5,452 nt of DNA from Candidatus Aminicenantota bacterium (GTDB lineage: Bacteria > Acidobacteriota > Aminicenantia > UBA2199). Location: NCBI GenBank assembly GCA_023136725.1, contig JAGLQR010000139.1, forward strand, positions 1 to 5,452, in the 5' to 3' direction. Below the pieces are notes generated by a model. It was not told the origin of the DNA, did no database searches, and worked only from the letters and a program-made list of their open reading frames with translations. Positions 1 through 5,452 of the stretch are shown here, piece after piece (the stretch's first letter is position 1; each line of letters starts with the position of its first letter). Both the position numbers and the translations under genes were made by a program.

Positions 1-2655
1 CCTGATGAATTTGAAAGTAAATATAAGAAATATCTAAATGAACTATGGTTTTCCAGGTTAAATGTTGCATACCTGTTTTGTATTGTTCTCTTACCATTTG
101 CTTTTGTTTTTGACATCCTGATCTTCCCCGAACTATGGCAGGAACTACTCAAAATAAGATTAATTGCCACACTGATTTGTATTGCTTTATTTATAATTTC
201 AAATAAAACGTTCCTGAAGAAATATCCGGAAAGCATGTGTCATTTACTTAATATTGTAATTGCTTCATCGATTGCACTCCTGACCTATTTGACAGGGTCA
301 CATACAAGCCCGTATTATGCCGGGCTTATCCTCGTTTTTATAGGAATAGCAATGATAGTTCCATGGGGAATTAAAGGAGCATTTACTGCAGGTTCAACTA
401 TTCTTTTTATTCACCTGTTTATTAATGTTGTTATAGATCTATTAAATAAGAAGGTTATTATATGGCCTTCATTCTGGGTGAGTATCTATTTCTTAACTTT
501 CGCACTTATTATGGTTATTATCTCATCGGGTATTACTGAGACGAACAGAAGAAAAATTTTCGCAGTTTCCGAACGGGAAAAAATTAAAAATAAAAAACTT
601 GAAGAATCAAGAAAAAAGATTGATGAGCTATCAAAAACAAAAAGCCATTTTATTACAAATATTACTCATGAACTGAAAACCCCTCTTTCAATTATTATAG
701 GCAATATTGAAATTATTCAGGAGAAAACATCTGAATTTGGAGAAGCGGTAAAAAAACAATTGCAAATTGTGAAAACTTCTGCTTTTCAACTCTCTAACCA
801 TGTGGACAGGATCATATCGATCTCAAAAGTAGATGACCCGAAAGTTAAATTGTCATTAAATAATTATAATTATGCCGGTATTGTTCGGAATATATTTGCA
901 ATCTTCACTTCAAGGGCTGCAGAAGAAAAAAAACAATATGAATTAAACTTAATTAATGATTCGCTTATTGCCAATATTGATGTTGTCAGGATTGAGGAAG
1001 TTTTAAATAATCTGATACAAAATGCTTTCAAGTTTACTCAGGCAGGAGATTCTATAAAAATAACCGTAAGCAGTGATGATCATAATATTAATACAGAAGT
1101 TTTTAACTCCGGGGTCAGAATACCCAGGAGCCATATGAAAAAAATATTTACCCGTCTCTATCAAGCTGATGATGCACTTTCGAAGCGATTTGACGGAATA
1201 GGGGTTGGACTCTATCTTGTCAAACGAAATATTGAATTACATAGCGGGACAATAACGGCTAACTCGAACAAAAAATACGGGACATCATTTAAATTTACAT
1301 TACCACTCTATATTGACCAGAATGCTTCTATAGAAAACCCCTTATTCAAAAAGGATGATAGAAGGAAGGCGAAAAGAAGGGACCTGGATAAATCGGGAGA
1401 TGTATCAGGAAGAAGAGAAAATGACCGTGCAATGAAATTTGAACTTCAACAAAGGCTTAATCTGGATGATCTGCTTAATATAACTCATATAGAAGATATA
1501 TTAGGCTATGAAGATGTTAATCCGGAATATCCTTCTGTACTAATCGTTGAAGATAATCCCGGAATGTTAAAAGTTACGGTAGATGCGTTACATGAAGAAT
1601 ACAACCTTCATATTGCACAAAACGGTGTGGAAGCTCTGGAAAAACTGAATAAATTCGGAGATCAGATCTCTTTGATATTATCTGATGTCCTGATGCCTGA
1701 AATGAATGGGTTTGATCTATGTGAAAAAGTGATGTCCGAGGAGAAGTGGAAACATATACCTTTTATATTTAATTCCGCATTGTTCGAAGAAAAAGATCAG
1801 ATAAAAGGTTTTGATCTTGGAGCAACCGACTATCTGGTAAAACCATATAATATAAGAATATTGAAAGAGAAGGTTTCTCATTGGATCGCCAGGAGGCAAT
1901 ATGAAATATTGCTTCAGGATATATCTGCCTCTTTAGAATTTAAATCTAAAGAGATATTGAAGATCAAGGATTTTGTTATTCATGAAATTCGTAATCCTTT
2001 GCAGATAATAAGCAGTGCCGATTTTTTCCTACAGAAATTGATGGATTCAAATCCGATAATTTCAGCAAAAAATGAATTAAAATTAAATGAGATCCTTAAA
2101 ATGCTGAAGCACGGATTTAATTCCATAGAATCAGTACTTAATACATCTGATTTTCTGGTTGAAGACGAGCTGGCATCAAAAAATATCGAGCCGGTTGAAT
2201 TCCTCTTTGATGAAGCACTGGTACAAAGCAAGCATCTTCTGGATAATATTTCAATTAAAACAGATTTTAGTTCTACTAAGGGTAAAAGTGTGTTTTGTAA
2301 CAAGAAAATGTTAACCCAGGTATTTGTTAATCTCATCAGGAATGCAGTAGAAGCAATCAAAAAAACAGGTCCTGCGAATGAAGGTACTATTGATATCTAT
2401 TCAAAAACAGGTAAAAATAATTTTATAATTATTAATATTCAGGATAACGGAATCGGAATTCCTGAAAATATTCAGAAGAAATTATTTCAATTCCGTTTCA
2501 CTACAAAAAAAGACGGGGCTGGTATAGGACTTCATTTATCAAAAATGATACTTGGAATTCACCATGGGAAAATAGGTGTTGATTCGAAAGAAGGTGCCGG
2601 CACTACTTTTTCAGTTTATCTGCCGGTGCACAATTCGAGAAATAAGAAAATATAA
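1..2655 (+). CDS. Membrane-bound double hybrid histidine kinase (6TM-HisKA-HATPase-REC-HisKA-HATPase), 5'-partial
   Basis: This is a two-component sensor kinase whose input signal is unknown. Frame 1 is open from base 1, and hydrophobic coding sequence precedes the ATG at 235, so the start lies off the window. Numbering codons from base 1 (884 residues), six membrane segments lie near 22-42, 49-66, 82-98, 105-123, 126-148 and 157-176. A charged helical stretch follows (about 180-217). Kinase 1 has its H-box at H223 (HELKTPL), N-box N341, a variant G1 (N369-S-G-V-R-I) and an intact G2 (GIGVGL, 399-404). A basic linker (451-476) leads to a receiver with E517/D518, phospho-acceptor D562, S592 and K614. 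Kinase 2 has H661 (HEIRNPL), N781, canonical G1 (DNGIGI, 815-820) and G2 (GAGIGL), and resembles NtrB-type transmitters. The gene ends in tandem stops (TAA TAG). Phosphate presumably moves from one or both histidines to D562, but no output domain is present, so a downstream partner is inferred. Domain calls are secure; the order of phosphotransfer is not. Confidence 0.95.
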   Translation, partial: PDEFESKYKKYLNELWFSRLNVAYLFCIVLLPFAFVFDILIFPELWQELLKIRLIATLICIALFIISNKTFLKKYPESMCHLLNIVIASSIALLTYLTGSHTSPYYAGLILVFIGIAMIVPWGIKGAFTAGSTILFIHLFINVVIDLLNKKVIIWPSFWVSIYFLTFALIMVIISSGITETNRRKIFAVSEREKIKNKKLEESRKKIDELSKTKSHFITNITHELKTPLSIIIGNIEIIQEKTSEFGEAVKKQLQIVKTSAFQLSNHVDRIISISKVDDPKVKLSLNNYNYAGIVRNIFAIFTSRAAEEKKQYELNLINDSLIANIDVVRIEEVLNNLIQNAFKFTQAGDSIKITVSSDDHNINTEVFNSGVRIPRSHMKKIFTRLYQADDALSKRFDGIGVGLYLVKRNIELHSGTITANSNKKYGTSFKFTLPLYIDQNASIENPLFKKDDRRKAKRRDLDKSGDVSGRRENDRAMKFELQQRLNLDDLLNITHIEDILGYEDVNPEYPSVLIVEDNPGMLKVTVDALHEEYNLHIAQNGVEALEKLNKFGDQISLILSDVLMPEMNGFDLCEKVMSEEKWKHIPFIFNSALFEEKDQIKGFDLGATDYLVKPYNIRILKEKVSHWIARRQYEILLQDISASLEFKSKEILKIKDFVIHEIRNPLQIISSADFFLQKLMDSNPIISAKNELKLNEILKMLKHGFNSIESVLNTSDFLVEDELASKNIEPVEFLFDEALVQSKHLLDNISIKTDFSSTKGKSVFCNKKMLTQVFVNLIRNAVEAIKKTGPANEGTIDIYSKTGKNNFIIINIQDNGIGIPENIQKKLFQFRFTTKKDGAGIGLHLSKMILGIHHGKIGVDSKEGAGTTFSVYLPVHNSRNKKI

Positions 2656-2660
2656 TAGAA

Positions 2661-3770
2661 TCACTCAGTCTTTAAAATTTTTTCAAAGAGAGTCTTGTAC
2701 TGATCAGTTATCAACTCCCAATTATAGTGATCCGTGATCCTCTTCCTTGCGGTTAACCGGAGGTCTTTTAAGATCTGATGATTACTTTCCAAATAATATA
2801 TGATATTTTTTAAGTTATCCGGTTCTTTTGTGAACAAAACACCATGCTTTTCATTTTCCAGCATTTCCCTGTTAAAAACAGTATCAAGTGCACAAACTGC
2901 ACATCCATAGGCTAATGCTTTCAGCATTGCAGGATTTGTCCCTCCGTACTCATGTCCGTGAAAATAAACAAAAGAATTATGATAAAGCTCAGCAAGAATA
3001 TCCTGGTCTTTAACATATCCGGTGAACACTAATCTATTGTCCACTATGGATTTTATCTTTTTTGCATAACTATCTTTATAAGGGACATCACCGACGATAA
3101 CCAGTTTTTTTGATGAGTCGGATTTGATGAATTCCCGGATGATAATATCACTGTTATTATCAGGAACAAGTCTCCCGACTATCAAATAGTATTCATTCTT
3201 AACCAGGCCCCATTTTTTTATGAGTTCAGGAGTTTTTGAAAAACGTATGTTGGCTCCGTATGCGATCATGTCGGAGTCAGCATTAAATTCCTTTTTATAT
3301 ACCTTTTGCATCTCTACCGAATCTGTGACAAGATTCTTATATACTTTTGTTGCTATTTTAGATGAAAAATAGAAATATTTAGATCCGAGACCTTTCCATT
3401 TTGGCCTCTTCCATTCAAGGCCATCAAGATTGATAACAGTTTTTTTCCTGAATAATTTTGTTAAAATCCCGAATGGGCCATTTGCGGAATTCACTACATA
3501 TATCAGATCGTAATCTTTCAAAACAGCATGAAATATTGATCTAAATGAGTGGATGAACTGGCTGAGGCTTTTTCTCTCTATCGTCGATATATAAACAAGC
3601 CTAATGCCCCCTATTGATTCTGGGTATTCAGTAAAAAGGTTTTTGTGGCAATAAACAGTGATATCAAAGCCGTCTCTTGTTAATCTTTCACCCAGTTCTT
3701 TAATAAAGGTTTCATATCCGCCATATACATATGGATAACCTCTGGAACCAATAAATGCAATTTTTTTCAT
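2661..3770 (-). CDS. GT4-type glycosyltransferase with DUF1972 N-terminal domain
   Basis: Predicted cytoplasmic, GT-B fold sugar transferase of 369 residues, the usual length for this family. Relatives move a sugar, often rhamnose, from a nucleotide sugar onto cell-surface polysaccharide; the donor here cannot be read from sequence. The N-terminal DUF1972 half (PF09314) shows IGSRGYP at 7-13, GGYE at 17-20 and the family signature DGLEWKR at 116-122. The C-terminal Glycos_transf_1 half shows GRLVPDNN (199-206) and HGHEYGGTNPAMLKA (271-285), followed by FNRE (299-302). The GT4 E-x7-E motif is not conserved: its second position is K284. The start was placed at the ATG at 3770 because the family begins with a short MKKIAFIG-type strand. 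In addition, an in-frame extension to 3860 would be encoded across a strong promoter. The Shine-Dalgarno site is weak (AAGAAG abutting the ATG). The gene is convergent with the kinase, 5 bases apart, and no polysaccharide genes neighbour it in this window. Confidence 0.93.
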   Translation of the reverse strand: MKKIAFIGSRGYPYVYGGYETFIKELGERLTRDGFDITVYCHKNLFTEYPESIGGIRLVYISTIERKSLSQFIHSFRSIFHAVLKDYDLIYVVNSANGPFGILTKLFRKKTVINLDGLEWKRPKWKGLGSKYFYFSSKIATKVYKNLVTDSVEMQKVYKKEFNADSDMIAYGANIRFSKTPELIKKWGLVKNEYYLIVGRLVPDNNSDIIIREFIKSDSSKKLVIVGDVPYKDSYAKKIKSIVDNRLVFTGYVKDQDILAELYHNSFVYFHGHEYGGTNPAMLKALAYGCAVCALDTVFNREMLENEKHGVLFTKEPDNLKNIIYYLESNHQILKDLRLTARKRITDHYNWELITDQYKTLFEKILKTE

Positions 3771-3794
3771 CTTCTTATTTTTTACTCGATACAA

Positions 3795-3823
3795 ATTATA
3801 ACAGTTGGTCGTACTAAAACCAA
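3795..3823 (-). promoter_or_regulatory. Sigma-70-like promoter for the glycosyltransferase gene
   Basis: Read on the minus strand, TTGGTT (3818-3823) is followed by a 17-base spacer and a perfect TATAAT (3795-3800). The -10 is preceded by TG one base upstream, giving an extended -10 (TGTTATAAT). A transcript starting near 3788 would have a leader of about 18 bases before the ATG at 3770. The -35 matches the consensus at only 3-4 of 6 positions. Perfect spacing plus the extended -10 make the call good, though the sigma preference of the organism is unknown. Confidence 0.7.
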
Positions 3824-3880
3824 TTATATGATGAGAGTTGGCCAAAACAACATATGACACAAATAAAATGAGACACGATT

Positions 3881-3902
3881 TTTGATCAAAGAAGGATCAA
3901 AG
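3881..3902. repeat. Tandem GATCAAAG direct repeat and 7-bp hairpin
   Basis: GATCAAAG occurs at 3884-3891 and again at 3895-3902, one 11-base step apart. The same stretch holds an inverted repeat, TTTGATC (3881-3887) and GATCAAA (3895-3901), with a 7-base loop. Bases 3881-3890 form a perfect 10-bp palindrome. It starts two bases after the propeller stop codon and lies about 60 bases upstream of the glycosyltransferase -35. It could be a weak 3'-end hairpin of the propeller transcript, but no T-run follows directly. It could also be an operator with helically phased half-sites. Function is unproven. Confidence 0.4.
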
Positions 3903-3903
3903 C

Positions 3904-4944
3904 TTATTCTGTTATCGGATAAATGCTAAGTTGCCACTCCTCTGACTCTTCATTTTCGGTCAATTGATAGATATTGCCATTGAATATGGTAAAAGGGTAC
4001 GAGATAAGCATCTCAGGCTCTCCGAATGGCAGTAATAGAGATCCCGAATATTTCCCTTTAGCATCGATAACCAGGAATTCACTTTTTCCATTTTCCATTT
4101 TAAATGTTTGAACCAATATATTATTTTTATTGATCTGAATGGAACGGACAGGGAAATATTCAGGGAAGTATCCGTTCCTGACAGCGCTTTTATAATATCC
4201 GGGCATTCTCTTCTTCAGATAATCCAGTACTGCTTTTTTTGATACAGCCGTAACAATGACCCTGGAATATGGAATTGTGTCAATCTTTTTTAAAAGTTGT
4301 CCGGTGGAGTCATATTCCACTATCTGATTATTATCACCTTCGACAATAATATGATTGTCTCTGATCAGCATGATCGGCCCTCGTCTTGATACATCCCTTA
4401 GCAGCAGTGAGAGTCGAAGAAGGTCAACCTTTCCGTTTACAAGATGTGAATTCATATAATGAAATGTTTTTATAAGTTTAAATTCCTCGGGATCATACAG
4501 ATTAACCTGAAAACGGGGGGTGTTTTTTCCGGTTTCCCGGGTGTAACCGATAAGTTTTCCCCCCATAGAATGAAAGTATTGAGAGATGACAGACTGAGAT
4601 ACAACTTTCTCCTCTTTTAGGATCCCATCCGGGAAGAACCATGAGAGTTTTGACATACTGGATACCAGCATACGGTTATCATCAAATGATAATCTGAGCC
4701 CGATCTTATCGATGGGGGAGATCTTGAACTCTCCTGGTCCCTCACCGATCTTTCCGAATTTTTTTATAAATCGCAGATCTTTCAGGTTATAGATCAGAAT
4801 GGAACCCTGATCAGTAATATAAACCCGGTCTTTATGGATCGTTATCGAATCGGGTCTTTCAAGATCCTTCAGAGGAATTATCAATCCGGAAAGAATCAGA
4901 GATCCTGAAAAAATGATAACAATTAAAGAAATGATCTTTCTCAT
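3904..4944 (-). CDS. Exported or membrane-anchored 6-bladed beta-propeller protein
   Basis: A 346-residue protein with a basic start and a hydrophobic N-terminus (about residues 4-24) that reads as a signal peptide or uncleaved anchor. There is no lipobox cysteine, so it is probably not a lipoprotein. The rest looks like a 6-bladed beta-propeller of the DUF5128/NHL-like type (PF17170). Blade 1 carries the hallmark GEGPGEF just after a KKFGKI stretch. I can pick out about six blade-like strand repeats, including YITDQGSILIYN, MLVSSMSKLSWFFPDG, IIVEGDNNQIVEYDSTGQ, ILVQTF...EFLVIDAKG and the closing IYQLTENEESEEWQLSIYPI. Such propellers are often periplasmic or surface binding scaffolds; the ligand is unknown and no catalytic residues are evident. 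The start is the ATG at 4944, supported by a GAGGTG Shine-Dalgarno site (4949-4954) four bases upstream. It lies 164 bases downstream of the DUF2249 gene and is probably a separate unit. Confidence 0.8.
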   Translation of the reverse strand: MRKIISLIVIIFSGSLILSGLIIPLKDLERPDSITIHKDRVYITDQGSILIYNLKDLRFIKKFGKIGEGPGEFKISPIDKIGLRLSFDDNRMLVSSMSKLSWFFPDGILKEEKVVSQSVISQYFHSMGGKLIGYTRETGKNTPRFQVNLYDPEEFKLIKTFHYMNSHLVNGKVDLLRLSLLLRDVSRRGPIMLIRDNHIIVEGDNNQIVEYDSTGQLLKKIDTIPYSRVIVTAVSKKAVLDYLKKRMPGYYKSAVRNGYFPEYFPVRSIQINKNNILVQTFKMENGKSEFLVIDAKGKYSGSLLLPFGEPEMLISYPFTIFNGNIYQLTENEESEEWQLSIYPITE

Positions 4945-4973
4945 ATGTCACCTCGTTTGAAGATGAAAATAAT

Positions 4974-5002
4974 AACATAGAGGATACTTTTTTGGTAATC
5001 AA
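4974..5002 (-). promoter_or_regulatory. Possible promoter of the beta-propeller gene
   Basis: On the minus strand TTGATT (4997-5002) and TATGTT (4974-4979) are separated by 17 bases. Each matches the sigma-70 consensus at four of six positions. The implied start near 4967 would leave a leader of about 22 bases containing the GAGGTG ribosome site. The match is weak in an AT-rich gap, so the position is tentative. Confidence 0.3.
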
Positions 5003-5108
5003 CTGTTCTAAGAAAAAATGTCCCTGAATTATTTTTTACTGCAGATTATCGTTAATTTCTATTCAAAGAATTCCATCCGCATCTGTTCACTTAGAGGCAG
5101 ATCAACAA

Positions 5109-5348
5109 TTATATTCTTTTTATTTCTACAATCCAGTCTTTTGGCCCTTCCTGTTTGTATTGCCACTTAAACTTTCCTTTATATTCTACTTCAAACTGGT
5201 ACCACAAAGGTTTGGGATCATGGTCATTAATGATCTTTAATGTTTCACCCGGCGTAAGAGCGTCCCATATTTGAAATATTTTTTTATGTCTCTCAGCTGG
5301 AGGCATAAGTCTTAGATCAAGTTCCACAATTGTTTTTTTATCTTCCAT
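5109..5348 (-). CDS. Small DUF2249 domain protein
   Basis: A 79-residue soluble protein that is a single DUF2249 domain (PF10006), at about its usual length. Family signatures are visible in order: LDLRLMPPAERHKKIF (residues 10-25, with the typical D-x-R and PPxxR), the LTPGETLKIINDHDPKPL block (31-48), and the tail in which W62 and W72 precede a final beta strand. The domain is SirA/TusA-like in size. It is frequently found fused or adjacent to hemerythrin, DUF438 or nitrogen-oxide and redox genes, but its biochemical role is not established. It lacks an evident catalytic cysteine; in fact no cysteine occurs in the protein. The start is the ATG at 5348, with a strong AGGAG six bases upstream. 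It follows the preceding gene by 12 bases, so the two are most likely cotranscribed. Confidence 0.9.
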   Translation of the reverse strand: MEDKKTIVELDLRLMPPAERHKKIFQIWDALTPGETLKIINDHDPKPLWYQFEVEYKGKFKWQYKQEGPKDWIVEIKRI

Positions 5349-5354
5349 CTGATT

Positions 5355-5359
5355 CTCCT
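5355..5359 (-). promoter_or_regulatory. Shine-Dalgarno site of the DUF2249 gene
   Basis: AGGAG on the minus strand, six bases before the ATG at 5348. It sits in the 12-base gap after the upstream stop codon. It fixes the DUF2249 start and supports translation from a shared mRNA. Confidence 0.8.
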
Positions 5360-5360
5360 T

Positions 5361-5452
5361 TTATTTTACACTTATCCAATCTTCTATATTTTCCTGCTTA
5401 ATTATCTTTTCCACTTTTTCCATCCAAAGATCCTGGAATTCCCGGATCTCCT
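5361..5452 (-). CDS. C-terminal end of an unidentified gene upstream of DUF2249, partial
   Basis: On the minus strand an open frame enters from the right edge (first full codon 5448-5450) and ends at TAA 5361-5363. It gives 29 residues that begin EIREFQDLWMEKVEKII and finish with DWISVK. The segment is charged and probably helical. It is supported as coding by the frame being open to the edge, by the tight 12-base spacing to the next gene and by the ribosome site immediately after its stop. Too little is visible to name a family. DUF2249 genes often sit beside hemerythrin-like or other redox/metal proteins, but nothing in this stub proves that. Confidence 0.65.
   Translation of the reverse strand, partial: EIREFQDLWMEKVEKIIKQENIEDWISVK

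Noticed and set aside
235..240. ATG at 235 as the kinase start
   Set aside because: The same frame is open to base 1 and encodes two further membrane segments and a charged cytosolic lead-in, and no ribosome site precedes 235. It is an internal methionine.
1407..1434. Possible internal translation start in the kinase linker giving a soluble receiver-kinase
   Set aside because: AGGAAG occurs, but the nearest in-frame ATG (codon 478) is too far downstream for normal spacing, and the closer ATG is out of frame.
1717..1899. 60-codon antisense open frame inside the receiver domain
   Set aside because: It lies opposite the conserved receiver core, has no ribosome site or recognisable protein features, and is a shadow of the kinase gene.
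1980..2360. 126-codon antisense open frame inside the second kinase module
   Set aside because: It is opposite the H-box and N-box coding sequence of kinase 2, has Ser-rich composition typical of a reverse frame, and lacks start signals.
2670..2688. AT-only imperfect inverted repeat CTTTAAAA...TTTTCAAAG as a bidirectional terminator
   Set aside because: It lies within the glycosyltransferase coding end, has a mismatch, only weak A-T pairs and no following T-run on either strand.
4945..5108. Terminator or small RNA in the gap after the DUF2249 gene
   Set aside because: I found only a 4-bp stem (ATTC-TTT-GAAT) and scattered A/T runs, with no stable hairpin plus T-run.
5059..5166. Short minus-strand frame from a GTG overlapping the DUF2249 3' end, ending MRMEFFE at TAG 5059-5061
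   Set aside because: Only about 35 codons, mostly overlapping a conserved gene in another frame, no recognisable family. Its GA-rich lead-in is within the DUF2249 coding sequence.

Overview
This AT-rich window (roughly one third G+C by eye) is bacterial. It holds one plus-strand gene that enters from the left edge and four minus-strand genes, the last of which is cut by the right edge. The lineage cannot be fixed from these genes. Good Shine-Dalgarno sites precede two genes, and one promoter has a sigma-70-like, extended -10 form. Both argue mildly against a typical Bacteroidota genome. A GEGPGEF-type 6-bladed beta-propeller protein, a DUF1972 glycosyltransferase and a very large hybrid kinase would suit an environmental Gram-negative such as an Acidobacteriota/Aminicenantes-like or other candidate-phylum bacterium. 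That is only a guess.

Layout: (1) 1-2655, plus strand: a membrane-anchored double hybrid histidine kinase (six TM segments, kinase 1, receiver, kinase 2). Its reading frame is open to base 1, so the ATG at 235 is internal and the true N-terminus lies outside the window. (2) 2661-3770, minus strand: a GT4-type glycosyltransferase with a DUF1972 N-terminal domain, convergent with the kinase and only 5 bases from its stop codon. It has its own promoter at 3795-3823, which also argues that translation starts at 3770 and not further upstream. (3) 3904-4944, minus strand: an exported or membrane-anchored 6-bladed beta-propeller protein. (4) 5109-5348, minus strand: a small DUF2249 protein, probably cotranscribed with (5) the C-terminal 29 codons of an unidentified gene at 5361-5452.

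The genes do not form an obvious pathway. Kinase, glycosyltransferase, propeller and DUF2249 pair look like separate transcription units. The most notable items are the kinase architecture, with two unequal transmitter modules around one receiver, the basic linker inside it, and the tandem GATCAAAG repeat/hairpin between the propeller gene and the glycosyltransferase promoter. I did not find convincing evidence of a new biological system, RNA genes, CRISPR arrays or mobile elements.
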